Shown here piece after piece: positions 1 through 9,199 of a stretch of DNA of 13,842 nt (positions within the stretch are counted from its first letter, which is position 1; every line of letters begins with the position of its first letter). The DNA is taken from positions 1-13,842 of the forward strand of contig JNEM01012075.1 of assembly GCA_000697335.1 (NCBI GenBank), written 5' to 3'. The position numbers were made by a program, and so were the translations under genes. A model generated the notes under the pieces. That model did no database searches and was not told the origin of the DNA. It saw nothing but the letters and a program-made list of their open reading frames with translations. Source of the DNA: Conidiobolus incongruus B7586. Its lineage: Eukaryota > Entomophthoromycota > Entomophthoromycetes > Entomophthorales > Conidiobolaceae.

Positions 1-208
1 AAAATAAAAAACCATTAATGATTATTATGTAGTTAAAATATAATTAAATTAATTAACAAATTTTAAAAAATTATTTTTTAATCAAAAAAGTTATATATAT
101 ATATATATATAAAATTCAAAACTATTTATTTTCTTATTTGATTTCTATATATTATTTTATTTAAAATTAATAATATATTTGAAAAATAGAAATTAAAAAA
201 TTTCCCAT
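1..208 (-). mobile_element. Terminal fragment of a second mariner-like element
   Basis: The reverse complement of this stretch aligns base by base with the left (5') end of the mariner relic at 9171-9375, with roughly four of five positions identical and small indels around a TA-rich patch. Shared landmarks are the terminal GGGAAATTTTTTAATTT-like start (here ending in CCCA at 205-208), a TTTTTGATTAAAAAAT-like block and an AATTTAATTATATTTAAACTA-like block. It is therefore the 5' end of another copy in the opposite orientation, with its body beyond the left edge of the window. No coding part is visible. The exact outer boundary and target duplication cannot be fixed from one end. Confidence 0.72.
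92..111. repeat. (TA)10 microsatellite
   Basis: Ten uninterrupted TA units lie inside the mariner fragment. The corresponding part of the other copy (about 9222-9275) is also TA-rich but interrupted, so the pure run probably grew after insertion. Confidence 0.9.
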
Positions 209-3200
209 TTTTTCAATTTTAAAATAATATAATTGGAATTTTTTTGACATTGCAAATATAATTTCAATTATATAAATTATGCTTGTTATCAATTTCAAAT
301 TATATCTTATCAATATATATCTTGAAAAGTATTTAATTCCTAAATATTAATCACTTACTTCCCAGTATATACTAATTATTGCTTGAACTATCCATTGATT
401 ATTATGTTTATTCTAAAAGTCAAATTTAAATAATTATTATTTTACTATATTTCATTAGTTTTAATATACCCATTATATTAATCATAAATAATTAGAATAA
501 ATAAAATAACCATTTCAATAACCTCTAATGATCTTGATAAACTCATATTGACTATCGCTTGACAATGTATATTAATTAAAGAACTATTATCTTATTTGTA
601 ATCGAAAAAATTCAATACATTACGTGTAGAATAATAAAACTCGAAAAATATCAATTAATCTAACCATAATAGTCATGGATTAAATATACATTTATCACTA
701 TTGTTACATATTTTATTTCAAATTTAATTACATATTCCAAGGCTATATTAAAAATATAAAATTTTGATTACTTGGTATTTTTTATTAACTAATTTGAGAA
801 TAATAATCTGGATAATATAAATTAATATATTTTAAATTAACTTAATTCAAATACACTATTTAATAATTTTCTATAATTTAAATTTATAAAAAACAAACCT
901 TATAATCTAAAATTACCAACATTTCCTAATATAAATATACACTAATTTATATATTCTCACTAATATCTTTATTCTATATAGAAGTATAAAAATTTTAATA
1001 TTATTTCCAAATAAACTAATTTTAAAATAAATAAAAATTCTAATAATAAGAAAACTAAAATTTAGTAAGATTAAATTTAATTAAATAATTTAAACAAAAT
1101 TTTTGTTTATAATTTTCTAATAAATTATAAATTTATTTTAATTTAACAATTATATTCATATTCATTTTATTTACAAATTATAAATTGATAATTTACCATA
1201 TTAGACAAAATATCAATAATTATTTTTTATTCAAAATTACTTTTAAAAACCTTATATTAAATACGTTAAAATAAGTTATAAAAAAACTGTTAAATGATTT
1301 CCTAATAAACTGAAGATCATTGTGACATATTGAGAAAAATATTCATAAATTAGTTTTAAAAATTAATATATCAAATTAAATTGAATTTCAAATTGATAAC
1401 TTTAATAATATAATTATTTAATAAATTAATTATATCTAATGTTTAAATAAAATATATAAGATATTTAATGTTTTTTTTGATTTGTTTAAACTTGAGCTTC
1501 AACCTTTAAAATTCACTAAGAATTCAATTACAATAATGCTGAATCAGAATTTCTTAGAGGGATTTTCTTGGTAATAATCATCATATAAATTTTAACGCAA
1601 TATGCAATTTTGTTCAATCTAGAATTAGTTCAATAGTAGTTCAAATTTATTAATATTGACTCAGTACGATATTATGAAGAATTGGTAATGTTATAGATCA
1701 TTTCCTAGTAAATTAGTATGCTAATTTCAGAAATATAATAAAATCATATTTTAAGATTTTTTTACTTTATCAAGATAATGTAATAAGATCAATCAAAAAT
1801 AATAAATTTCTAATAATTGAAAAAAATAATCTAATTTGTAATTTTTTTATCATAATTCATCAACATAGGAATATTCTTAAAATTGGTAATATATTAAATT
1901 AAATTATTTAAGTGCTAGTATAATTATATGTTTTTGACTATAATATCTAGATATATTAATTATAATATTTAAGTTGTTTATGATGAAATTTATTTTGGAA
2001 AGATGTGGATTACTATCGATCTAAAATTTAATTACTTTATTAGTTATATTTACAGTAATTAAGCCTATGATAAAATACAACTATATTATTGGATATATAA
2101 AATATCATTTTAGTATTAACCCTTTGATATAAATCGATTAAGTTTATTAATTATTTTAACTCTAAATAGAATCAGCTTTTAATATCAATATGCATATTTT
2201 TCGATTATTAAATAAAATGTAAAACACAATTTAACTTTTTTAAAAAATAAAATTGAATTTACCAATATTTAGTTTATTCAATTTATATACAATTTTAAAT
2301 TAAAATTTAATAAACAATGATATTATTTTTTAAAAAGAGGTTATTCAAGTCTTAGCTATTGCTTTGAAATATAGCTATATTGAAGACATAATATATAATT
2401 GAATGTTTAGAATTTTCTAAATCCAAAACAACCGCAAATACCGTTAGTGTCAGAATTCCTTAGACTGAAACTGATATGGTAAATCTCATTTCTCATTAAT
2501 TTTATAGCCAAAAAATGTTTCTTAAATTTTTACACCAGTAAATTGTGTTAATGATAAAAATAATAATACCGATATGTATACAATGCTTATAGATTTTGGG
2601 ATTCGAATATATATTCTTTTAAAATCGATATACATGCATAAAATCAAATATTTGAACTGGGTTTAAATTCATGCTAGATTTTTTTATTATTACTATTATT
2701 AATATTTGTCTACAAATAGGAGATATTATTAATAATAATTGAAGCTTTTTCATTAAAGAAATTTGCTTTTTAATATTCTTATGGGAATATTTAAAGAGGT
2801 CTAAGAACTTCTGGTATAAACTGTGTATTTAATTAAAATACACCACTCATTGTCATTGTAATATAAAATTTTGTTCATAATTTATCATTAAACAATTGAA
2901 TAGCATAGTTATAGTAATAATCATTAAATATATTTAGATTCAAATTATAATAATATTTATTGTCTTAGTATGAATTTTTGGAATAACCTGTTTAAAAAAA
3001 TTTAATAAATTATTGTAAGATGTATTTGCCAAATTAAATTTGAATATTATTATTATTATATCAATTTTTATCTTTATTTATAATCAGATTCAAATTAATT
3101 AATTTTCAAATTCTTATTTTGGAAAATAGTAGAATTAATTTATTAATTAAAGTAAATATACTTGAATTTGTTATTAGCCACAAACGAGATTATGCTATTA

Positions 3201-3883
3201 ACTTAATATTTATAATTATTATTACTAGTATATCAAATATTTTATATCCTATTTATTGATATTTGAATTATTATAATAATAGTTAACAATTTATATTCTT
3301 TTGATTTATTTATAATTATTATTTCAAAAATATTATACTTGAGGTTCTCTAAAATAAATAGAAATTCATTTAATTATTAAAATTGCAGATCATCTAAATT
3401 TAAAATACAAAATGATGTAGGGGCAATATTACTTATGTAACTAATTTCATTTCGCATATCATCTAATTTTCTACTGGTCTAGTTGAAAATACTAGGGAAA
3501 ATAACATATAATCAATGGATAGTAATGAATTGAACTTATATAGGTACTATATAATTTATATTTCAAATGAAATCTTATCAAAAGTGGCTGTTAAGAATGA
3601 ATCAATGAAATATACTCAAGTCTTAAACAAGACCCTTAAATAGATAAAATTCCTATGCAACTCATTGGACAATTGGATGATAACCTTATTAGCTCAATAG
3701 GAATTTTGAAATTTTCACTTAATAACCATTCACCTCTACCTTTTATTATATTTTTATCTTTAATCAACTCGTTATTAGCCCCTTTTACGCTTTAAATTGT
3801 TGATCCTAATATTTATTTATTAATTAATTCTTTAATTTAGTTCCATTATTTAAACAGAAAAACTGGTTTAATTGGGACCAAAA
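209..3883. other. Long AT-rich spacer without a convincing gene
   Basis: About 3.7 kb with stops dense in all frames and no recognisable domain. The composition is slightly less AT-rich in patches (about 1490-1570, 2420-2480, 3400-3720), but none gives a coherent reading frame. The longest ATG-started frame noticed is 42 codons at 3515-3643 (+), with no recognisable motif. The last ~220 bp contain the likely promoter of gene A: two reverse CCAAT boxes (ATTGG at 3664-3668 and 3672-3676) followed by pyrimidine-rich, ATG-free sequence up to the start codon. Confidence 0.6.
3664..3676 (-). promoter_or_regulatory. Two closely spaced reverse CCAAT boxes upstream of gene A
   Basis: ATTGG occurs twice, 8 bp apart, about 210 bp before the start codon. 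CCAAT pentamers in this orientation and distance are typical HAP/NF-Y sites in fungi. Gene B has a CCAAT palindrome at a similar distance (6061-6071), which suggests a shared promoter feature. The motif is short, so it is only suggestive. Confidence 0.3.
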
Positions 3884-5324
3884 ATGAGTACTAATACTAA
3901 AACAAGTCCCTCAACCTCTGTAAATGAACTATCTACTTCTTCTCCTATCTCAGATTCACAACGGCTCGAACCCCAATCTGAAGAACTATCTTCTTTAAAA
4001 GAAGTTGACAATCAACCTACTCCTGATCTTTCTGTAAAACCAGACACACTTTCAGACATGGGTTATTGCGATTCTAATGTTGCAATGTATTTACCTTCAG
4101 TCACAAGGGTAAGTTTGCCTCCTACCGTTCATTCAGCAATCTCTTCTTCAAATGATGGTCCTGCTTCTAACCAAAGAGAGCCTTCTATAGAGCCTTTGTC
4201 TCAATCAGCATCTACACCATACCAACCATCTGCAAATCTTCAACCAATTAACATTGTCAGTAATCCTAATCGTCTCAGTCAACGTAATGCTACAAGAGTA
4301 AGAAGAAATTGGTTAATTCATCTACTCAACAACTATAGACAAGCGTCAAAAAATAGTCGAATCCTGTTGTTCTTAAATATCATGTATTTTATGCTTCAGG
4401 TAAAAATACCATTAATTCTCATTTATTATCCATTTAAATCCATTATTAATTTCTCTATAATAGATATCAGGGATAATTACAATTGTAATATTAAATTGGT
4501 TCAAACCATGCGATGCCAATTTAAAAATACTACTAATATTATTTGGCATACGGTTAATTATCTTATTTCCCATCACTATCTATGACTACTTATTCTTCAG
4601 TCATCAGGTTCAGCGCACCAATAATTATTTAAAAATATTTAAAACAGTCATTCATTTCGCTACCTTTGTATTATTTATTGCTAGTAATTATATGATTATT
4701 AATTCAACCACCTGTAGCTCTACAGCTCCTTCTCTCTTTTATTTTACTCTTGCAGAAATTATAATTGGATACTTGACTATCACTTTACCAGCTCTTATCT
4801 GCTGTGCTGTTGTTTTCTGTCTCCCATGTTTCCTGGTAGGTCTACGTATGATTCGATTGGGAGAAACGGTGGGCAGCGGTGCATCACAAGATGCGATCAA
4901 CAAATTACCTTTACTTCAATTTCATCAGGATAAATCCATCATTCCAGATTCTAATGTAAAAATGGATAATTCCAATCACCCACAGTACAATCAACTTAAT
5001 CCTACCAAGAGGAGAAAACCTTGGTATAAAAAACTATTTTCATCCAAACGTCATAAAAGAGAAACCAACACGGAACTAGGAAGATTATCCCTGAGATCAG
5101 GATTACCCATCTTATACATTCTAGATGGCGGTGATGCATCGTGTGCAATCTGTCTTTCAGACTATGAGCATAAAGACACCATCCGAATGATGAAGTGCTT
5201 CCACCACTACCACATGGACTGTCTCGACGAATGGCTCAAAATCAACAGGACATGTCCTCTTTGCAAGAGAGACATATCAGGACATATTATCGACCCCAGC
5301 CAAAGTCCCGAGCAATTTTTATAA
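3884..5324 (+). CDS. Multi-pass membrane RING-H2 E3 ubiquitin ligase (gene A)
   Basis: Two exons, 3884-4399 and 4464-5324, encode 458 aa. The start is the first ATG (AAAATGAG); the frame is open 12 bp further upstream only through a TTG. Residues 1-140 are rich in Ser, Thr, Pro and Gln and look disordered. Four hydrophobic segments follow at about 158-184, 192-217, 229-252 and 263-299; the last is long and Cys-rich. A cytosolic linker carries KLPLLQF (319-325), NHPQY (343-347) and a basic patch of Lys/Arg. The C-terminal RING-H2 has ligands C399, C402, C417, H419, H422, C425, C436 and C439, with the Trp and CPLC Pro that normally contact the E2. The layout (helices, a short LP..F motif, then RING near the C-terminus) resembles the plant At4g11680/At1g12760 type of membrane RING ligase. 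Expected role: transfer of ubiquitin from an E2 to membrane or membrane-proximal substrates. The substrate and compartment cannot be told. It is a tandem paralogue of the gene at 6309-7482. Confidence 0.92.
4400..4463 (+). other. Intron of gene A (64 bp, phase 0)
   Basis: The donor CAG|GTAAAA and acceptor CTATAATAG|ATA join two frames that are both open. Using the next AG (4469-4470) would give an immediate stop. Unspliced reading ends at 4585, so retention would truncate the protein inside its membrane domain. The intron sits inside the first helix, at the same place as in gene B. Confidence 0.9.
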
Positions 5325-6060
5325 CCTTTCCCGAAAGCCCATCAATTAATTTTCGCTTCAACTATAATATTTGGAACACTAACAATACTGTAATAATCAA
5401 ACCTTCATCACTTGTAACTATACTATTGATCTAAATTATTAATTCATATTTAAAAAACCATAATTAAAAAAATATCAAAATACCAAAAATATTTTTTCAA
5501 GTATAATAATGATGTATATTTTTTATAAATTGAATATGTTTCAATAACTTGAATATATAATTTATTTTCATCATTATGAAGTATTTAAATTGTTTAATGT
5601 TAATTGCCAATTAGTTTCAGCATTTAATATCTTTTTGTTGATGTCATCAACTATTAACCACTATAACAAATGTGCCTAATTTATTATATTCGAAATATTT
5701 TACGCCGAGGACTAGTTAAAGATGTAAAGTGAACTTTTTTAATGCAAGTTTAACAATCAATTGTTAATTTGAGAACATACAAATTCAAATATTCAGTTAC
5801 TTTGATTTCTTAAAAATAATTTCACATATTTATATCAATGACTAAAATAAAATTGTTTTGAATTTTAAAGTATATTATATTCAATCAGTCCTACTAATAA
5901 ATAATAATTTTGTAATATTTTAATGAGATATTAATTGAATTTTGCCTTGGAATTTATTAGGTTAAATTAATTTCCACTTTGATGTAAATAACAAGCAGAA
6001 GGCAAAACTTAATGAAAAAAAAATCAAAGTTGAAATTAATTTGAAAAAAATTTATGTGAA
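5325..6060 (+). other. Spacer between the two RING genes, upstream part
   Basis: This contains the 3' untranslated region of gene A and AT-rich spacer. No gene is visible: frames are short and no domain appears. The notable content is a pair of interleaved inverted repeats at 5940-6042, listed separately. Confidence 0.6.
5940..6042. repeat. Two interleaved inverted repeats
   Basis: Stem 1 pairs TTTTGCCTT (5940-5948) with AAGGCAAAA (5999-6007), 9/9 matching. Stem 2 pairs 5964-5983 with 6023-6042, 19 of 20 positions complementary. The arms alternate (1, 2, 1', 2'), and the offset between left arms and between right arms is 24 bp in both cases. If transcribed, the two stems could form a pseudoknot-like fold or compete. 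The region is about 270 bp upstream of gene B's start codon. It could also be a small relic of a foldback element. Confidence 0.7.
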
Positions 6061-6071
6061 ATTGGTCCAAT
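6061..6071. promoter_or_regulatory. CCAAT palindrome upstream of gene B
   Basis: ATTGG-T-CCAAT is a perfect palindrome presenting a CCAAT box on both strands, about 240 bp before the gene B start codon and about 110 bp before its TATA box. This is a plausible HAP/NF-Y target. Confidence 0.35.
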
Positions 6072-6103
6072 AGGAAAAATATGTATATAATATTCATAAA
6101 TCC

Positions 6104-6150
6104 AACTGGTTTAACGTGAATGTTATAACTTTATCAATCTATAACCGGTA
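6104..6150. promoter_or_regulatory. Two Grainyhead/CP2-like sites upstream of gene B
   Basis: AACTGGTTTAA (6104-6114) and TAACCGGTAA (6142-6151) resemble the AACYGGTT consensus bound by Grainyhead/CP2 family factors, which exist in fungi as well as animals. The identical 11-mer AACTGGTTTAA also occurs just before the start codon of gene A (3861-3871). No binding is shown; this rests on motif resemblance alone. Confidence 0.25.
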
Positions 6151-6154
6151 ATTT

Positions 6155-6176
6155 CACGTGACTCAAAAGTTTGAGT
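6155..6176. promoter_or_regulatory. Overlapping CACGTG and TGACTCA motifs plus a 7-bp palindrome
   Basis: CACGTG (6155-6160), the core site of bHLH factors, overlaps TGACTCA (6159-6165), the classic bZIP Gcn4/AP-1 site. ACTCAAA-AG-TTTGAGT (6161-6176) is a perfect inverted repeat that overlaps both. The cluster sits immediately upstream of a TATA box, so it is well placed as the activation site of gene B. Confidence 0.5.
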
Positions 6177-6180
6177 ATTA

Positions 6181-6190
6181 TATATAAAAG
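6181..6190 (+). promoter_or_regulatory. TATA box of gene B
   Basis: TATATAAAAG lies 119-128 bp upstream of the start codon and directly after the CACGTG/TGACTCA cluster. AT-rich surroundings weaken any TATA call, but the full TATAAAAG form and the position support it. Confidence 0.5.
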
Positions 6191-6247
6191 CAACTCTTTA
6201 TTCACCAAATATCTGTTTTGATATTTTTTTTATAATTTACTATTGTT

Positions 6248-6262
6248 ATGAACTGGAATTAA
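6248..6262 (+). promoter_or_regulatory. Upstream ORF 1 of gene B (MNWN)
   Basis: ATG-AAC-TGG-AAT-TAA is a four-codon reading frame between the TATA box and the main start. If transcription begins 30 or so bases after the TATA box, it lies in the leader and would be met first by scanning ribosomes. Confidence 0.4.
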
Positions 6263-6292
6263 ATTGATCTCATTACAACCATTTATTAATTG

Positions 6293-6307
6293 ATGACCCT
6301 GAATTAA
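6293..6307 (+). promoter_or_regulatory. Upstream ORF 2 of gene B (MTLN)
   Basis: ATG-ACC-CTG-AAT-TAA is a second four-codon frame, also ending in Asn-stop. It terminates one base before the main ATG at 6309. This arrangement favours reinitiation or a start-codon choice that depends on scanning conditions. Confidence 0.45.
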
Positions 6308-6308
6308 A

Positions 6309-7482
6309 ATGACTAATAATCGCAATTCAATAAATTCGCCTCCGCTACCAATGTATATTTTATCAATATCAGAAACTAGTTCAAATAGGACTTCGCAAGT
6401 GTTAACAACGGGTAGTCAATATCAAAATAATGAGACTATATCAGAGTTTCCAGATACTTTAATCGAGTTTTATGGTGATTCAGAACTGAATGATCTTGTA
6501 TTAAATTTATATTATGCAAAACTAATGAAATTAATAATACTCAATGTTAAATTCAATATAAGTTACAAAGTTTTATTAGCTAAATTATGTTTTTATGTCT
6601 TTCAGGTAAATTGTCATATATATATATTTAATTGATTGTTTATTAATTCAAATTTTATAGAGTATTTTATTATGTATATTTTTATATTTTACCAGATTGG
6701 AATCTATTCAAAGTATTATAATAGTATTTTTAAGTTTTAGAATTTTTGGATTATTGATCGCACCTATTATATCCATAATTCAGTATAAAATACATCGAAG
6801 GAATAAGAAATATAGGTTTTCAAAAAGCTATAATATATTACAGTGGATGGGATTCCTTTATGATTTCAGTATTTATCTAATATCTATGATCTCACTTATC
6901 CAATTTGGTATTGGCGGCAATGGCGATATAATTTATAAATATGTGTTAATTCAACATATACAATATTATGTTATTATATTATGCTTTATAATAGATTGCT
7001 TGAATCCTTGGTTCCAGCTATTTAAATTGCTATGTCGATTAATTGCAACCAAGATGAAGACAACATTCATAAGACAGAATTACAAACAATGGGAGATTGA
7101 CCAATTACCCAAGTTAAAATTTACCGCTGATTCGCTAAAAGTGCCACATGCACGTCATTTGGATCAAAATCATCCTCAATTCGATTATCTTTTCCCTAAA
7201 GACCCAAATTCTATAAAGAAGCGATTCACACGCTGGAACTCTTTCAGCTGGCTGAGAAAAGTGAAAGAGGATGTGAATACATTACCAGTATTCTATATTC
7301 AGCGATTGGACCATGCGATTTGCTCGATCTGTCTCAGCGATTACTGCGATTTAGACACGATTCGATTACTGCCCTGCCACCATCACTACCATTCAGAATG
7401 TGTTGACAAGTGGCTCAAAATCAGGAGAACTTGTCCACTCTGCCAAAAAACACTTAAACTTGCTCGATTTATCACCCACTAA
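6309..7482 (+). CDS. Multi-pass membrane RING-H2 E3 ubiquitin ligase (gene B)
   Basis: Exons 6309-6605 and 6661-7482 encode 372 aa. Residues 1-80 are polar and much shorter than the N-terminus of gene A. Hydrophobic segments lie at about 86-109, 115-140, 157-181 and 192-223. The linker has DQLPKLKF (246-253) and NHPQF (269-273), matching the motifs of gene A, then a basic/aromatic stretch and LPVFYI just before the RING. RING-H2 ligands are C320, C323, C338, H340, H343, C346, C357 and C360, with the same Trp and CPLC Pro. CICLSDY and the WLKI.RTCPLC core are shared with gene A, whereas the membrane part is strongly diverged. Only 12 residues follow the RING. The role is probably membrane-anchored ubiquitin ligase activity; the substrate is unknown. 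Codons in the N-terminal and membrane half are much more AT-rich than those of the RING region. The start is the first ATG after two upstream ORFs. Confidence 0.9.
6606..6660 (+). other. Intron of gene B (55 bp, phase 0)
   Basis: Donor CAG|GTAAAT, acceptor AATTTTATAG|AGT. Joining at 6661 keeps the frame open through the first helix into the main second exon. The alternative acceptor at 6694-6695 runs into a stop after about 14 codons. Retention would end the protein at 6635. The position and phase equal those of the intron in gene A. Confidence 0.88.
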
Positions 7483-9170
7483 GATGAATAAATGTCATCA
7501 TTGTTATTATTGTCACCATGTAAGTTATTAATTTTTGGTCACATTTACTTTTTTGCATTTGATTTATTTTTCTTATTGAGGATTAAAACTTTTCATTCCT
7601 GATTTGTATTATAAGATTTTTAAAAAAAAATAATTTGAAAATATACTGATAGTTATTTGAATTACTAATACAATCTAATATACTTATATTATACTACTAT
7701 AAATTCAATATATAAATTATTCCAAGTATTAATAAAATATATTAAAATATTACTAAATATCAAATTCTATCGAATTAACCCACTCCACGTGGCACCAAAT
7801 TATATTAATTTTCTTCTTTCAATAGTTTTAATAATTAACAATATTAGCTATTAACTTGATTAATCAATGACACTATTTCATTTTTGAGGCTCAAAACATC
7901 AGTATTAATTTAAATTCATCATTGAATTTCATAGAGCATAAAATTTTAATTTCAAAAATATTGAAAATATATTATAGTAAATTTGTCAAATAAAAGATAT
8001 ATATGAAGGAATATAAAATATAAATTTATATTTATATTTCTCTGAATTTTTATTCTGATTAACTTGTCAAATATTTTATACCCAATCTCTATAAAAATCG
8101 TACAATGTTTCAATCTTATCCTTTGAGTCGATTTTATATTATAATTATTGAAAATCTTAGTTGTTGGAACCTCCTTTCCTATACTTAAATATAAATTCAT
8201 TGTACCTTTTCTAATAATGCAACTCAATTCTATATCAAAATATTAACCATATTTTTATTATTTGAATATATCATAAATTTGAAGCAGTTGTAAGTAAAGA
8301 GATTTCCCTTACTATTTTACAATTAATTATTGATTTATCATAATTTGCAATATGAATAATTCTTAACATTTATATATATTTGTTGATAATTCTTAACTAT
8401 TTTTAGGTAGAATTATATATGCAAACGTTTATTGGTTTGATCAAGGTGAAAAATATTCGTATTTCAAAGTATGGTTGGTGGTTATAATGAATTGAATTTT
8501 TCAATATTGATCACTATGATCATTCAAAAATAAAGAGTAATGAATAACTATCTCTAAATTATATCAATTGTAGCTTAATTTATTTATCAGCAATATATAT
8601 AATAAAAATCTTGAATAATGTCAAATTGATTAGTTTGATCATTCAAAATGTCAAAAATCATCAAATATATAGAGCTCAATACACCCAACAAAATACCAAA
8701 TGATAAACTTTTTTAAAAATTATAATTTATTATTTAAACCTGTCTGATTTGAATTTCTTTAATATATCATTTCTATTATTTAAAATGTTAATATTTGTAT
8801 AGTTTAAATTAGAGTAGATAATATTTCATTGACTTTTTATCCAATCAATATTTGATTAATAGTTTTATCATTGGTTATTTGAAAATAATATAGAAAACCA
8901 AAATTAAAATATTATTATTTTATTAATATCAAAATTTTTTATTATAATTCTAAAATATAATTATTCTAAATAACCTTCATAAAACTCTTCAGCTTTTATA
9001 TAGTAACTAAAATTAACAAGGTATTAATTGAAAAACATTCTATATTTACAACCCATTATTCTTAATTTGGTTGTAAATTTATATGAAAGTATTATTATTT
9101 CAACTTTTCAAAATATAAATTAACATATTATTTGATTTTTCATTTATATATTATTTTAAATATAAAATAA
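7483..9170. other. Spacer between gene B and the mariner element
   Basis: No gene is supported. It begins with the 3' untranslated region of gene B. Scattered items are a CCACGTGG palindrome (7785-7792), the repeated 13-mer TGATCATTCAAAA around 8517 and 8636, and a stem-loop at 9044-9078. A 91-codon frame on the minus strand (7952-8227) starts with TTG and is dominated by Ile, Phe, Tyr, Lys and Asn, as expected from random AT-rich DNA. Confidence 0.6.
9044..9078. repeat. Perfect 10-bp inverted repeat (stem-loop)
   Basis: ATTTACAACC (9044-9053) pairs exactly with GGTTGTAAAT (9069-9078) around a 15-nt spacer, ending about 90 bp before the mariner element. The role is unknown. It might be a structural remnant of another small repeat. 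Confidence 0.6.
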
Positions 9171-9199
9171 TAGGAAATTTTTTAATTTTTGATTTTTCA
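9171..9199 (+). repeat. Left terminal inverted repeat of the mariner element
   Basis: It starts TAGGAAATTTTTT and matches the reverse complement of the right end (TGGGAATTTTTTG) apart from one substitution and one indel in the first 13 bases. It also matches the end of the fragment at 1-208. Comparison of the three ends suggests TGGGAA as the original terminus. Confidence 0.7.

Noticed and set aside
3515-3643. 42-codon ATG-started frame on the + strand upstream of gene A
   Set aside because: Short, no recognisable motif, no splice partner found. Composition is intermediate between coding and spacer. Kept only as a note in the spacer entry.
5195-5434. 79-codon + strand frame overlapping the RING of gene A
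   Set aside because: It is the RING exon read in another frame plus 3' untranslated sequence. The RING frame has all eight ligands and is clearly the real one.
6661-6695. Alternative acceptor at 6694-6695 for the intron of gene B
   Set aside because: In phase it leads to a stop after about 14 codons; the acceptor ending at 6660 keeps the frame and completes the first helix.
7487-7492. AATAAA polyadenylation signal after gene B
   Set aside because: Only four bases past the stop codon, and AATAAA is frequent by chance in this DNA (another at 7731). No 3' end can be chosen from sequence.
7952-8227. 91-codon minus-strand frame
   Set aside because: Starts with TTG. Its translation is almost only Ile, Phe, Tyr, Leu, Lys and Asn, as expected from AT-rich spacer, and it has no domain.
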